A stretch of 64,000 bases of DNA from Tritrichomonas musculus. Lineage: Eukaryota; Parabasalia; Tritrichomonadida; Tritrichomonadidae. The position numbers were made by a program, and so were the translations under genes. The notes under the pieces are model-generated. The model saw only the letters and a list, made by a program, of their open reading frames with translations. It ran no database searches and was not told the DNA's origin. Numbering within the stretch: position 1 is the stretch's first letter; every line of letters starts with the position of its first letter. Below, in pieces: positions 20,518 to 31,100 of the stretch. The stretch covers positions 62,001 through 126,000 of the forward strand of contig JAPFFF010000051.1 of assembly GCA_039105265.1 (NCBI GenBank), given 5' to 3'.

Positions 20518-22183
20518 CTAAGTAAGGGACCTAATCCATACGTTTATTTTTGGGTATCGATTGAATGAAAAACGATCATTTGGGAGGATTTTCCATCCCA
20601 AACTCTCCCAAAGCCGCATGTATACAACACCTGTTTCTAATTCATTGTTTTGAAGTTCTCGAAGTATTCTCTTTCTGAAATCTGGTATATTGCGTTGTTT
20701 AAACTTACCATTTCCTTCATGCAAAAAGGTACGACAAGATTCCATTAGAAACACTCCACAATCTTTGTTATTCTTTTGACTAGGTACATCATAATATTTT
20801 GCTTTTAACTTACCTGTTGCAGAAATATCGATCCACTTATTAAGTGTCTTTACCTCTGGTGCCATTGACTTATTCTCAGAGTCATAGCATTCGATTATTT
20901 TCTTTGAATATCGAACAATACATAAAACCCAATGTTCTCCATCTGAGCAAATGGGGACAAATACTTTATCGAAATGTGAAAAAGACTGTTTACCTGAGAT
21001 AGGACTTTTCATCAGTTCTAGTAATTTTCCATTATCATTAGTCTCATATGCTATAGAAAGGAGGGTAAAAAATGCAGTAGGTAAAACCAATATTTTCTTT
21101 TTATCAAACTCTGCCTCATTTTGACCAGGTTGTTTATTCAATCTCTTTCCTTTTTCATATAGAAGTTTCAGGTAGTCATCAATAACATCTTCGTCTATAT
21201 TTTCATCATTGACTAAACTCCTCCAATCATGAATCCTATTATGTCCTTGGTCTACTGTATACTCTCCTGCCTTCTGTGGTGTCATACGGGGTTGTCTTGG
21301 AGGAGGACTAGTACCTCGAGAGGTATGTGATGATGGAAACTGTGGAGGTGGTGATGAAGGAGGAGGAGGTGGTGGAGGTGGAGGTGAACGAGGTGGTGGA
21401 GGTGGAGGTGAAGGTGAACGAGGTCGTTTTGATTTTGTCTTAGGTTGTTTTGATTTTTTCTTAGGTCTATCATCCTCGTCTAAATTTGTACTACTTTGAA
21501 TTAAACGTTGAATTCTGTTTTGATTTAGATCCCTTGTTGGTGGCTCAACATTTGTGGGTCGGTTCCTACCGATTTTCCTAAGGTTAAGATGATAATCATT
21601 TCGATTTAAAGTTGGAGGTCTGGGTAATGGAGCCAATTCTGGTATATCATCTGTTTGAATACCTCTAGTTTTATATTCTTTCTTATCACTTTTCAATGTT
21701 CTTTCTTTCATCTGCTCTCTCAGTTCTCTAGCTGCTTGTTTTTCCTCCTCAGTCTTCATTCGAGATATCCTTATGTTGATAATATCATAATGTAATTTTA
21801 TCTCTGTTAATATACCTTGATCTGATTCTTGGAGAGTATATTGATATGGCTTTAATACTGTTATGTAATGCCCATGTTCATCTTTATCATCTTGATTTTT
21901 CTTAATCGCAAACACACAACCTGAAAATTTTGCTCTTGGTCTCTCTCTTGAGTCTATTAGCAAATTCAAGTACGTCTTTAAAAGCTATACTAGTATTTAA
22001 ATATGTCTCATATAATTTTTATAGATTTATTTGATTATTAGAGAACTTCCATATAGTTTGACCCAAACCTCTTGTTAATCTTGCAACATCTCTATCAACT
22101 AGTTTAGGTCGAAATTTAATAGTACCTTGTAGTAGTTGTATTTTATTGTTAGGTTTAGTTTGTGTACCTACATCACTTGTCAT
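20518..22183 (-). pseudogene. Ulp1/adenain-like (C48-type) cysteine protease gene of the relic (broken)
   Basis: The C-terminal third carries the peptidase C48/adenain signature: His in DGEHWVLCIV, Asp in ECYDSENK, Gln in VPSQKNNKDCG and the nucleophile Cys in DCGVFLMESC. Such proteases mature capsid proteins in Polintons, virophages and adenoviruses. Upstream lie a basic KKKSKQPKTKSKRPR segment, a long polyproline-rich linker, and an N-terminal part of unknown fold. The gene starts near a MTSDVGTQTKPN segment with a plausible ATG at 22183. It is broken, about twice. It is the only gene in the whole window with this protease signature. Confidence 0.7.
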
Positions 22184-22221
22184 TTAAAAATCAAATAAAA
22201 GAAAGAAGAAGAAGATGTTGT

Positions 22222-22488
22222 TTATAAGGGAAGGTTATCAAGGCTGCTGTTGATATCATCAACGTTGACCTTCATCTTTGCAAGGTCATCAATGACAGAA
22301 TCGAGTTTTAAAGATAGCAGGTTGACCCTATTAAGAACCTCATCAAGTCGTTGGTTGAGTTGATCAATTTGGAGCAACAAGTAAGTCTCAGTATGGTCTA
22401 TCTTTGCTTCAAGCTTTTGCTTTTCATCCATGATTTTAGCGTTGAGCATTTCAGTGGTCAATCGTATCTTCTTATCGATATTCATCAA
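22222..22488 (-). CDS. Small coiled-coil protein
   Basis: 88 residues, ATG start preceded by a TCACTTTT initiator-like motif. Nearly the whole length is a regular coiled coil with Leu/Ile heptads (KLEAKIDHTETYLLLQIDQL onward) and no other domain. It may oligomerise, as short fibre stalks or scaffold proteins do. It lies divergently from the membrane protein gene at 22542, with only ~55 bp between the two starts, suggesting a shared bidirectional promoter. Confidence 0.6.
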   Translation of the reverse strand: MMNIDKKIRLTTEMLNAKIMDEKQKLEAKIDHTETYLLLQIDQLNQRLDEVLNRVNLLSLKLDSVIDDLAKMKVNVDDINSSLDNLPL

Positions 22489-22541
22489 AGAAAAAAGTGA
22501 AATGACTAAATATTTTTCTATTGTTCATTTCATTTGTTTAC

Positions 22542-22712
22542 ATGTCAACAATCGAAAATGATACCCCATTGGTTAATGATGATGAAGAAGAAAAATGTTG
22601 CTGCTGTGAAGATTACTGCCCACCTCCTCCAAATTGGCTTCTATGGTTATTAATCATTTGGTTTGTTTTAAACATCTTCACTACCTTGATATCTTTCTGG
22701 CTCTCGATTTAA
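22542..22712 (+). CDS. Small cysteine-cluster transmembrane protein
   Basis: 56 residues from the ATG at 22542 (MSTIENDTPLVND...). Acidic N-terminus (DDEEE), then the cluster CCCCEDYC, PPPPN, and a single ~20-residue hydrophobic helix (WLLWLLIIWFVLNIFTTLIS) to the end. The topology fits a tail-anchored membrane protein. The Cys cluster could be palmitoylated or bind metal (inference). The open frame extends upstream, but the ATG is chosen because initiator-like TCATTTCATTT lies ~15 bp before it. No family is recognised. It sits in a cluster of small relic genes. Confidence 0.6.
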   Translation: MSTIENDTPLVNDDEEEKCCCCEDYCPPPPNWLLWLLIIWFVLNIFTTLISFWLSI

Positions 22713-22763
22713 TAAACCATCCATCTACTTATTGTTCATTTCATTTTTTTTATTTCTGTATAA

Positions 22764-23027
22764 ATGGCTTATTACATGACCATAAAAGAGCGTATATATA
22801 TCCTCTATAAAATAGTATCTAACCTCTATGAATATAGATGTGAGACTAATGAGGGTGTATGTGGTATTTTAATTAATAAGATAAAAGAGTTAGCTGCTGA
22901 ATATTTCGAACCTGAATTTCTTGGTGTAATGATGAAAGATGGTGATTTGGAATTTATCGACCAAATAGAACATTTTGCCTTTGAGTTCTTAGAGTACCAA
23001 ATATCTAATCTGCCCTCGCATTTATAA
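22764..23027 (+). CDS. Unknown small helical protein
   Basis: 87 residues, ATG start, with TCATTTCATTT about 25 bp upstream, the same initiator-like motif as the previous gene. It is helical and acidic toward the end, with no membrane segment. The 3' end overlaps that of the convergent HNH gene by about 23 bp, as in compact viral genomes. No family is recognised. Confidence 0.5.
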   Translation: MAYYMTIKERIYILYKIVSNLYEYRCETNEGVCGILINKIKELAAEYFEPEFLGVMMKDGDLEFIDQIEHFAFEFLEYQISNLPSHL

Positions 23028-23340
23028 TTTTGGGCATATCCCTGTTATAGTTACTATCAGTTGGGGTTATCCATCTTAAGTTGCTTAGATGGTAGTCAGC
23101 CCTATTCCTATTGATATGGTCTACCTCTGTTTTATGTCGTGGGTCATCATTAGGTATGAACTGTCTTGCTATAAGTACATGTTTCAAGTAGTAGTCGCCA
23201 TTTAGACATACTCGTATATACCCCTTTATATGTTTTGCATCTTTGCATATAAAATGATTACTCTTACGTCTTATAGTAAAGGGGTACCTATTCAGTATCT
23301 CATAGTCGTTAGTTAAGCCTTTGAGTGGCACAAATGACAT
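23005..23340 (-). CDS. HNH endonuclease
   Basis: 111 residues. The C-terminal half matches HNH homing-type nucleases: LIARQFIPND, then VDHINRNRADYHLSNLRWIT with the His-Asn-His spacing, then TDSNYNR. The N-terminal half (YPFTIRRKSNHF...KGYIRVCLNG) is the strand-rich part usually found before HNH in free-standing phage and NCLDV enzymes. Likely a DNA nuclease acting as a selfish homing gene or in replication or recombination of the element. It converges on the 87-residue gene. The frame looks complete from ATG to stop. Confidence 0.75.
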   Translation of the reverse strand: MSFVPLKGLTNDYEILNRYPFTIRRKSNHFICKDAKHIKGYIRVCLNGDYYLKHVLIARQFIPNDDPRHKTEVDHINRNRADYHLSNLRWITPTDSNYNRDMPKIINARAD

Positions 23341-23611
23341 TTACATATAGAAAGAAATAGGTACGAGATTCTCGGGGCTGGTACCTGTGCCGTTTCATAG
23401 ATGGGCGGTTGTGGGGTGGGGTACCTGTGCCGTTTCATAAATGGTGAGCTTTGAGGTGGGTGGGTAGGATAACATGAAAAGAAGAAGAAGAAATTTTATT
23501 TTTTAAATTTTTATTTTTTATTTTTTTTTTTTTTTATTTTTTTTTTTTTTAACTAGTTCGTGTTGACGCGTGGGCAGCCGTGCCCCGCGGAAACCGACTA
23601 GTATATACTAC
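23341..23611. other. Right junction of the relic: direct repeat pair, poly-T, GC-rich hairpin
   Basis: GGTACCTGTGCCGTTTCATA occurs twice (about 23380 and 23420). Then follow a T-rich run (about 23500-23550) and an unusual GC-rich stretch with a hairpin at 23567-23590 (GGGCA-GCCG-TGCCC core). The host segmental duplication starts right after, at 23612. No gene. Confidence 0.6.
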
Positions 23612-24304
23612 TAGAGATCAGAAGATAATTTTTTGACCTAAACTGTAAATTGATAATCTCTGAAGGACGTTATGTTCGAAAAAATAACATTTAGACCTAA
23701 ACTGTAAATTGATTTGTTTTGCTAAATTTAGTATGAATAAAAAAATCCAAAAATTCGATTTTTTGGCTTTTACATAAAATGAAAAAATAGATAACCTTAT
23801 GTTTTAATATAAAACTATTAACAAATAAATATATATTATATTTGTTATAATAAATTCAATAAAGATGTGAAGATATTTATATTTTTCATAGTATCAGTTT
23901 AATGTTCCCTCAAAAAATTGAACAATTTTTTAGCATTTAAAATAAAAGGTTGTAAAATGGAATATGTTAATTTTATACAGAAATATTTCAATAAGCTATC
24001 GGAATTTTTTTAATAATGAATTATTAGAAATAAATAGTTATTTTGGTGTTATATCTTTTCTTTTATATTTCTCATCTAAACATTTTTATTCACAAATTTG
24101 AAAATTTTAGATTCATTTTATTTGTATTTTTCTGTAGAAAATCGTTAATAATTTGGCCCGAATCATTATTTAAGGAATGTGGAAGTAAAAAAGCATATCT
24201 ACCAATTTAAAAAAATCTGTAATACTTTTATTATTTTTACAAAGTGTACTTGTGCTATATTCAAATTCTTTTTTTTTTTTTTTTTTTTTTTTTACTTGGG
24301 TTCA

Positions 24305-25539
24305 ATGTTAAGTTTTTTCTCAAAATATAAGATACGCTGCTCAAAAAACAAATATCTTGATATATCTACTTTAAAAAATGATATATATTAATAAAAATAA
24401 CCGGAAATTTAATTTTACAGTAATCCCAAATGGAGTAGAAGCAGAACCTACTTTAACCTTGATAAATATACATTCAAATGATTCCGTAAAAAAGGATATT
24501 AGTGAAGTTAACTCCTTATAAATGGACTACACCTTTTGGTTTTCAAGAAAGAGAGATAAATTTATACTGGAATCAACCAGAAAACCATAGAAATTTCTTA
24601 ACTGCTCAATATTATAAAATTGAAGATGCATATGGTCTTGTTGAAGTTCATACAAATTCTAAGCTAACTAGCATAAATAAATGTGGTGGAAACGTAACAC
24701 ATTACATCAACTATGAAAATTCTATTGTTCCATCAGAGAATCCTAAATATGACGTTGTAGTTGTCCTCCCCCCTTATTATGACGTTCCCTATTTTCAGCA
24801 CTTCTTAGATAATGGAGCTCCCCAGTTTTCTTTGATGCATTTTGCAACAAATTTTGATCCAAATAAAACTGTTATTTGCTTAAGGAATTGGAATACACAA
24901 ATGATCCCTTTCCTCCTCGATCGGTATGGTTTCATGAAAGTAGTTTCTGGTGAAAACGACATTTCAGCAAAAACACTCATCATACCCCGTGTCAGTCCAA
25001 AGGTGTACCCAATCTTAACCAAAGATTTCAATAATCGTCTCCATCTCAATCATTCAATGTTTGCTGATCTAGTTATTCTTGTATCAAGGAGTCATGGAGA
25101 TGGATCAAAATCTTCAAGAATGATAGAGAATCCGAACGAGTTAGAGGATGTTTTAAAAGAAGAATATAAAGATAAATTCATCGTTTTTCACCCGACAAGT
25201 GCGAAACCTGCAGAAGCCATCTCTCTATTTGAAAGAGCTTGGATGATAATTGGATCTCATGGGGGAGGACTATATCATGCTTTTTGGGCAAGAGAAGGAA
25301 CTAATGTTGTCGAAATCATGCCAGAAACTGAAGATGGAAGATACCACGGGCAACGTGATTTTAAAGCTGGAACAGGCATTGCTCACAGGCGCTTTCATAC
25401 CAATTCTCGAAATTTACAACAATATTTCTTTAGGTATGTATTTTACTGTGAGAGTAGTAACTATAAAATAAATGCTACCGATTTTATTGAATGGTTAAAA
25501 GCAGCTCTAGCGTTTTTAGAAATCAATAGCATTTATTAA
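24305..25539 (+). pseudogene. GT61-type (DUF563) glycosyltransferase, copy 1, frameshifted
   Basis: A full-length gene would encode about 410 residues from the ATG at 24305 (MLSFFSKYKIRC), preceded by a 25-base T run. The family signature is clear in the C-terminal half: SRSHGDGSKSSRMIEN, then ERAWMIIGSHGGGLYHAFWA, REGTNVVEIMPE and a terminal membrane-proximal helix. Such enzymes are Golgi type II or soluble glycosyltransferases acting on N- or O-glycans. Compared with copy 2, this copy has one extra A in each of two runs (24373-24378 and 24488-24493), which shift the frame; from 24502 on it reads open to the end with no ATG nearby. Inactive unless the runs are sequencing errors. Confidence 0.75.
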
Positions 25540-26270
25540 ATTAATTAAATATTGAATTCTATTCAATTCAAGCACATTCATTGAAGTGTAGCTCTATTTT
25601 ATAGATTTTAATATAGTTTAATTTCAAGGCAGTAGCTCTATTTTTTCGAATAATGATTTCTTTTGGACAAAATAAAAGAGCAAAATACTTCTATCTTATT
25701 TTTTTTTCTGTTTGATGATTCAGAATTTAGATTTATAATTATAATGAATTTTCAACTGGCAAAATTAACTGAAACTTGATGTAAACAAATGGGCCCCTAC
25801 TCAATATTCTGGGACTTTTTGGGACTTGATAGGATTTTATTTAATATTATTATGATGTATTTAATTCAATCAAATTATATTTAATAAATCAGTGTATAAT
25901 ATCAGATTATATAAATATTTATTAAGATATTTATATTTTCAAGTAATGTAAAACCCCTTTAAGAGTATAATATGAATACTAATATCTGGATAAATAAGTA
26001 GTATGTAAATATTATATTATATAATCAATGATTATGATTTTTTCTAACCTAAAATATTATGTTATTAAATAAAAAACAATTTTTCTTTGTTGAATATTTA
26101 TAAAAAAAGAATTGAATAAATAATTGCTTTTTTGAATAAATAAAAAAGGAATTATTTGAAATAGATTGGCCATTTCTATGAGTTTTATCAAATTTTTCTT
26201 CTCAAAAAAATATCTACAATTGAAAAATTGAATATACTTACAAATATTAGAATATCATTTTTCTAAAATG
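25540..26270. other. AT-rich 3' flank of the glycosyltransferase copy
   Basis: No gene. Matches 38126-38866 with few differences, among them an extra GAATAAATAATT-type unit in copy 2. Confidence 0.6.
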
Positions 26271-26287
26271 AAAACAGTGATGGCAGA

Positions 26288-27686
26288 GGTGGGAGGAGTA
26301 GGATTTTTTTTAGAAATCTATTTTATATGCATAACAATATTTTTAATATTATTCTAAATATTATTTATTATATGTTTATTAGATATTATTCGATAATGGA
26401 TGGTATATATTTATTTTATTTTTTAAATAATAATTGAATTTTTTGAATAGAAAAAATTTTACGATAAATTTTTTTTTTTAACAATTTTGAAAATTTATAT
26501 AAATATGAAATTTTTATAATATAAATTTTTATTTTGTATTATTTTTCATTTTTTATCTTTGATATATATTATTTATATGGTAAAATAAGTTTATTTGCAT
26601 AAATATAGATTTTTAAAGAGGATAAGATAATTGAATTATACTCCATATAATCATTCAATTATTAAAATTAATATATATATATAAATTTAATATATTATTT
26701 TATTAGAATCTGACAAAATTTATAAATTCATTTAACATACTATATATAATGCTATATTATAAATATATTTTACATTTGAATATAGATAATCATAAATTAA
26801 TTTAGTGTAAAATTGATAGAATAATAAAATAAAAAAAAGGTTTAATAGAATTTTTCAATGCGAAATTTGAATAGTCAAATTCTATAGTTTATATTAAGCC
26901 AAAATACGGTTTTTCAGAAAATAAAATAAATATATGAAAAAGCATTCACTTTTTACTAATTTATTTGTTCAAAGTAAAATATAAACCAATAAAAAAGCTA
27001 ATTATTTCGTTTTAAAAAGTTATCTATAATAACAAAATATATTCAATTCAATATTTTACAAATAAGATATCTTGTTTATTATTTAATATTTTAATTATAA
27101 AATATTTGATATATATAGGAACATGTTTTATATAATATGTATAATAACTATATATTAAAAAAATATATCTTTTTTTTCAAAAATGCTTGTTTTAGTAAAA
27201 TTATAAAATGAAAATAGAAAAATAGAGTCTTTGTTCGAGCCATTTTCAAATTAAATTAATTTAAAATATTTAAATATATATATAACTTTTATTATTAATA
27301 TTTACATTATTAAATAACAATTTGTATATTAAGAAATGCAAAAAATAGAATGAAAACCAATTTTATCTCATTATAGAAATGTAATATGAAACTAATCAAA
27401 TATCCAACATATTATATAATATCTTCTTATATAGATATATGATTTATTTTATTTTAAACAAATCAAAAGCATATCAAATGATGGATTTATTTAAAAAAAC
27501 ACTCTTATGAAAAATTGCTTTAAATTCATTGAATAGCCCATTTTATTAAACATATTTAATATAATAATAAATAATTAACTGTATAATATAAATAAAATAA
27601 AAAATAATTACAAAATAATAATTATATACTAAGATATATACAAAAAATATTAACTACAAAAAAACGCAAAAAGTCTTTGCACCTTT
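26288..27686. mobile_element. 1.4-kb insertion with 11-bp flanking duplication (possible DNA transposon)
   Basis: Copy 1 has 1399 bp absent from copy 2, flanked by GTGATGGCAGA at 26277-26287 and 27687-27697. Copy 2 has a single GTGATAGCAGA. This is the pattern of an insertion with a target-site duplication; 9-11 bp would fit Mutator-like elements. The ends (GGTGGGAGGAG and, reversed, AAAGGTGCAAAGA) are only weakly similar, and the inside is very AT-rich with no ORF. A deletion in copy 2 between short repeats is the alternative. The insertion splits the 5' end of the small ORF seen whole in copy 2. Confidence 0.5.
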
Positions 27687-27689
27687 GTG

Positions 27690-27860
27690 ATGGCAGAAGA
27701 TAAATACATATATAATAATAATATTTTTAATAACGAATTAACCAATAATAAAAGAAAGTATTTCAAAGCGCCTTCTCGAATTAAATTGAATTTTTTGAGA
27801 GGTTTTCACCAACTCGGTGTTTCTCATGCAGTGAAGAAAATTAAAGCTTTCCATTTATAA
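27690..27860 (+). CDS. Small basic ORF, copy 1
   Basis: 56 residues, starting MAEDKYIYNNNIF and ending HAVKKIKAFHL. It matches the 60-residue ORF of copy 2 after the first codons. The 1.4-kb insertion lies exactly before it and separates the MKTV start present in copy 2; the internal ATG supplied by the duplicated flank keeps a frame open. Basic and helical, family unknown. It may simply be conserved by recent duplication. Confidence 0.35.
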   Translation: MAEDKYIYNNNIFNNELTNNKRKYFKAPSRIKLNFLRGFHQLGVSHAVKKIKAFHL

Positions 27861-28137
27861 AATAATATTTTCTTTAGAATAATGTTCTCATTGATCAAGA
27901 GAAAAAAAAAATTGCATTATTTATATGAATTAATGATTTGTTTTCTATCACTAAACAAGAATACATGCTTTTTTTTTAATTTTTCTAATTTTTTATTTTT
28001 TTAAAATATTGACCTTTAATTAAAGATTAATGATTTCATTAAAGACTTTGGGCATTTGTTATTGAAATTTTGTCATTTCTCTGGGCTCATATTGCAGAGC
28101 ATCTATTTCTTCTTCTATTTGCATGATATTAGCATTT

Positions 28138-31100
28138 CTATTTTATTGGAATGCTATTTTGAATATTTATTTCTAGATGTTTTTGAATGTTGTCTAGAAA
28201 AGTGTAAATTATTCTAAAGATAGCATTGAAATCAGACGTCAATTCTTTGAATGAGAAGTTGCTTGAAGCGAGGTAATTGAAGAGTTCTTCCATGACTGGA
28301 TATGTCATTTGGTAAGCTGAATAATCGCTGTTTGAATATCGTATTCTAGACAAATCAAGTTCACTTTTGTCTATTTTGCTATCAATGTAAGTTTCTAAAG
28401 AAGTGATGAATGAATTCATTGAAACTGACTCTTCAATCATAGTAATGATTTCATCAGGAAAACAACCAAGATCTCGTGCAATTTTCAATAATTGATTAGA
28501 ATACCCTTCATGATTATATAGTTCAATTATTTTTTTATCATTAAAATAAAACGCATCATAGTTTTGAACTTCAGTGGTTTTGGATGTTCCTTCATTATAC
28601 ATCTTGCGATAGTAATAATATGGAACAATTAAAGGAATAAGTTCTTTTTCACGTGCATTGAAATAAAGGCCGATTGAATCAGTTGAAATATTATTAAAGT
28701 AAATGTAATTATTTTGTAAAAATGACAGTTCTTTGGCTATAAAAAGAAGCCATAGCAATTCATGATTTTTGATTTTATCTTTGTTGTATTTGATGAAACT
28801 TCCAAGAGAACAAAATGGAATGATAATTTCTATTTCATTATTATTTGAATTCACATATTTTGATGTTGAAAGTAAATAGTCGTTTTCATCATAATCTTGA
28901 TATTGATCAATTTTATAACGATAAAACAGTCGAATAATTAAGTTATAAATTTCTTCATATTCTTTTTCTTTTTTAATGCCTAAATGTTCATAAATTGTGT
29001 CAATTGCATTTGACTTCGATTTAATATTTTTGATTAGATCAGTGGGTTTGTCCATAATAATTGGTGGATAGTTGTTTTTATTAGGAACTTCTGGCCGTTT
29101 TTGAACGTCGGCAATAATTATTTTGGTCATTTGATAGATGCTTCCAATGCTGATTGCTAATTCATTAAATGAATATTTCTTGTCTTCGATGTGATGGAAA
29201 ACTTCTTCAATGATTGGATATGTTATCACAAATGACGAATATTCACAGCTTGAACGGTTTCTTTCAAATATTTCCAGTTGTTTCTTGTTTGAATTTTTTC
29301 TGATGAAATGATATAAATGATAGACAATTTCATTCATTGTTCCTGATTGTTGAATTATGGAAAGAATTGTGGGTGGAATTCCAAGTTTTGGTGCAATATT
29401 TTTAAAGTTTTTGATGTCTTTTCGTTGTTCTTTTGAAACAAGTTCTTCTGAACTATACATTTTACTTGGAATTTTCTTTTTAGAAATCATGCCGTTCATG
29501 TTGTTTTGGTTGTTTTTGTAATATGAATAATATAAAATGACTGATGGAATCAGTGTTCGTGTTTCATGGTTGTAATAAAGTCCAATGTGATCTGCTCTCA
29601 GTTCTCCATGATAAAGATTATTCGAGTGAATTAATGAAAGTTCTGTTGCAATGAAATACAGAAAAGCAGGTGAATCATCTTTTTCAATTCTATTTCCATT
29701 GTTTTCAATAAAACTTCCAAGTGAACAAACTGGAATGATGATTTCTCTTTCTTTTTTTTACTTAAGTTTGCTTTTCTTGACATTTTAAGCAAGTAATCTT
29801 CTTCATCAAAAACTGATTGATTTTTGTTAACTTCTCTATTGTAAGATAGATTTATTATCAAATCAAAAATATCTCCAAAATATTGTGAAGGATTTTCATC
29901 ATTTTTTATGTCAAACATTTCGAATATTGTAATGATAACACTATCATTTATTTGAACAGTTTTATCATCATTTAAATAAGCTGAAAGAAAATTTTCAATG
30001 TCATATTTGGATGCTATTTGGCCACGGTAGTAATTTTCAACAAGATCTGTGATTGTGCAATGATATTGATCTGCATTAATTGCATGAGAAAGGCGAAATT
30101 CAATTTCTTCTTTGTTATTAGTATAATTTGGCAATTTATGAATATCTTCAATCAAATCTTTGAATGAAGAATACCGTTCTTCACTACTTTTTTTCATACA
30201 TTTTTCAATAATTCCTTCCATTCCTTCAAGATTATTTCCTTTTGATGATAAGAATTCAAAGTAATCTTTGTATTGTTTTGTTTTTTTATGTGTTTTTTCT
30301 TTACCATCATCTTTTATTTCATTTTCACAATTAGCTTTTATTATATTAATTCTTTCTTCTCGTGGTGCATTCCCAAATTGCATTTCAGGTGAAATTCTTG
30401 TTATAATTTCAAACATCAAAACACCAAATGCATAAATATCATACGCTTGCATTTGTTTAACATCATCGTTGTCTCTCTTGTTTTGAAAAAATTCTGGTGC
30501 ACGATAATATAAAGGACTTTTTGATTTTGACGCATTAATCTCATCAATTATATCATAATAAGTGGATCCAATATAAGCATCTTTACTTGAATTAATGAGG
30601 ATGAATTTATTACTAAGATTTCCATGATATTCACCATGCGAACGTAAATCTTCCAATGCTGTTGCAAGTTCAATTATCATGACAATTTTATCAACATTTG
30701 TAAGCTCAATTCTTCCTTCCTTTGAATTTATAAAATCTAAAGTTCCATTTGGGAAATATGAAGGATTCATATCATTTTTCATATAAGCAATATGCTTAGA
30801 AATGCAACCTCCACGAATTCTCAAATCTCTGTCTATTTTCTTTTTAGAGTGTTCTTCATTATTTTCAAATTTTTTCTTATTTAAAACAAAGTTTAATTCA
30901 TCGTCAGCCAAAAGATCAAAAAGTTCAATACCGTTATTTACAGATTGGATTGTTTTAATTACTGGAAATCCTATTGTTCGTTCAAAATCACATTTTTTTA
31001 GGTATTTTGAAATAAGTAATTGAGTGTTCAATGCGTGTTCGAGAAACATTCGAAGTATAAAATCAATCTCATAAAATTTTCCATTAATTTGAATCATTTC

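Larger units (their letters stand above)
7419..23611. mobile_element. Mosaic virus-like relic related to Polintons (broken)
   Basis: This region carries a fibre-like gene homologous to the one in the whole Polinton downstream, a protein with three copies of a domain found once in that Polinton, a Ulp1/adenain-type protease gene, a possible penton-like gene, two KilA-N genes and an HNH nuclease. No polymerase B, integrase, packaging ATPase or major capsid gene is visible. It is broken, with about four breaks or more in all, and it is a mosaic: the part from about 11.5 to 17.3 kb is clearly richer in G+C than both flanks and contains a direct duplication. No terminal inverted repeats or target duplication could be found, so the ends are approximate. 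The right end is set by the start of the host segmental duplication at 23612. Alternatives are a relative of another large DNA virus lineage, or two different elements inserted into each other. Confidence 0.55.
23612..28008. repeat. Segmental duplication, copy 1
   Basis: Near-identical to 36193-39073 joined to 57968-58149. It contains the GT61 pseudogene and the small ORF. It differs by single bases, homopolymer lengths, and a 1.4-kb insertion at 26288-27686. It preserves the pre-insertion site of the Polinton found in copy 2 (TAATG at 27880-27884). Confidence 0.9.

Noticed and set aside
7419-25539. GTG/TTG-started readings for several ORFs
   Set aside because: Non-ATG starts are not expected in a trichomonad; such 5' limits were treated as uncertain or moved to an ATG.
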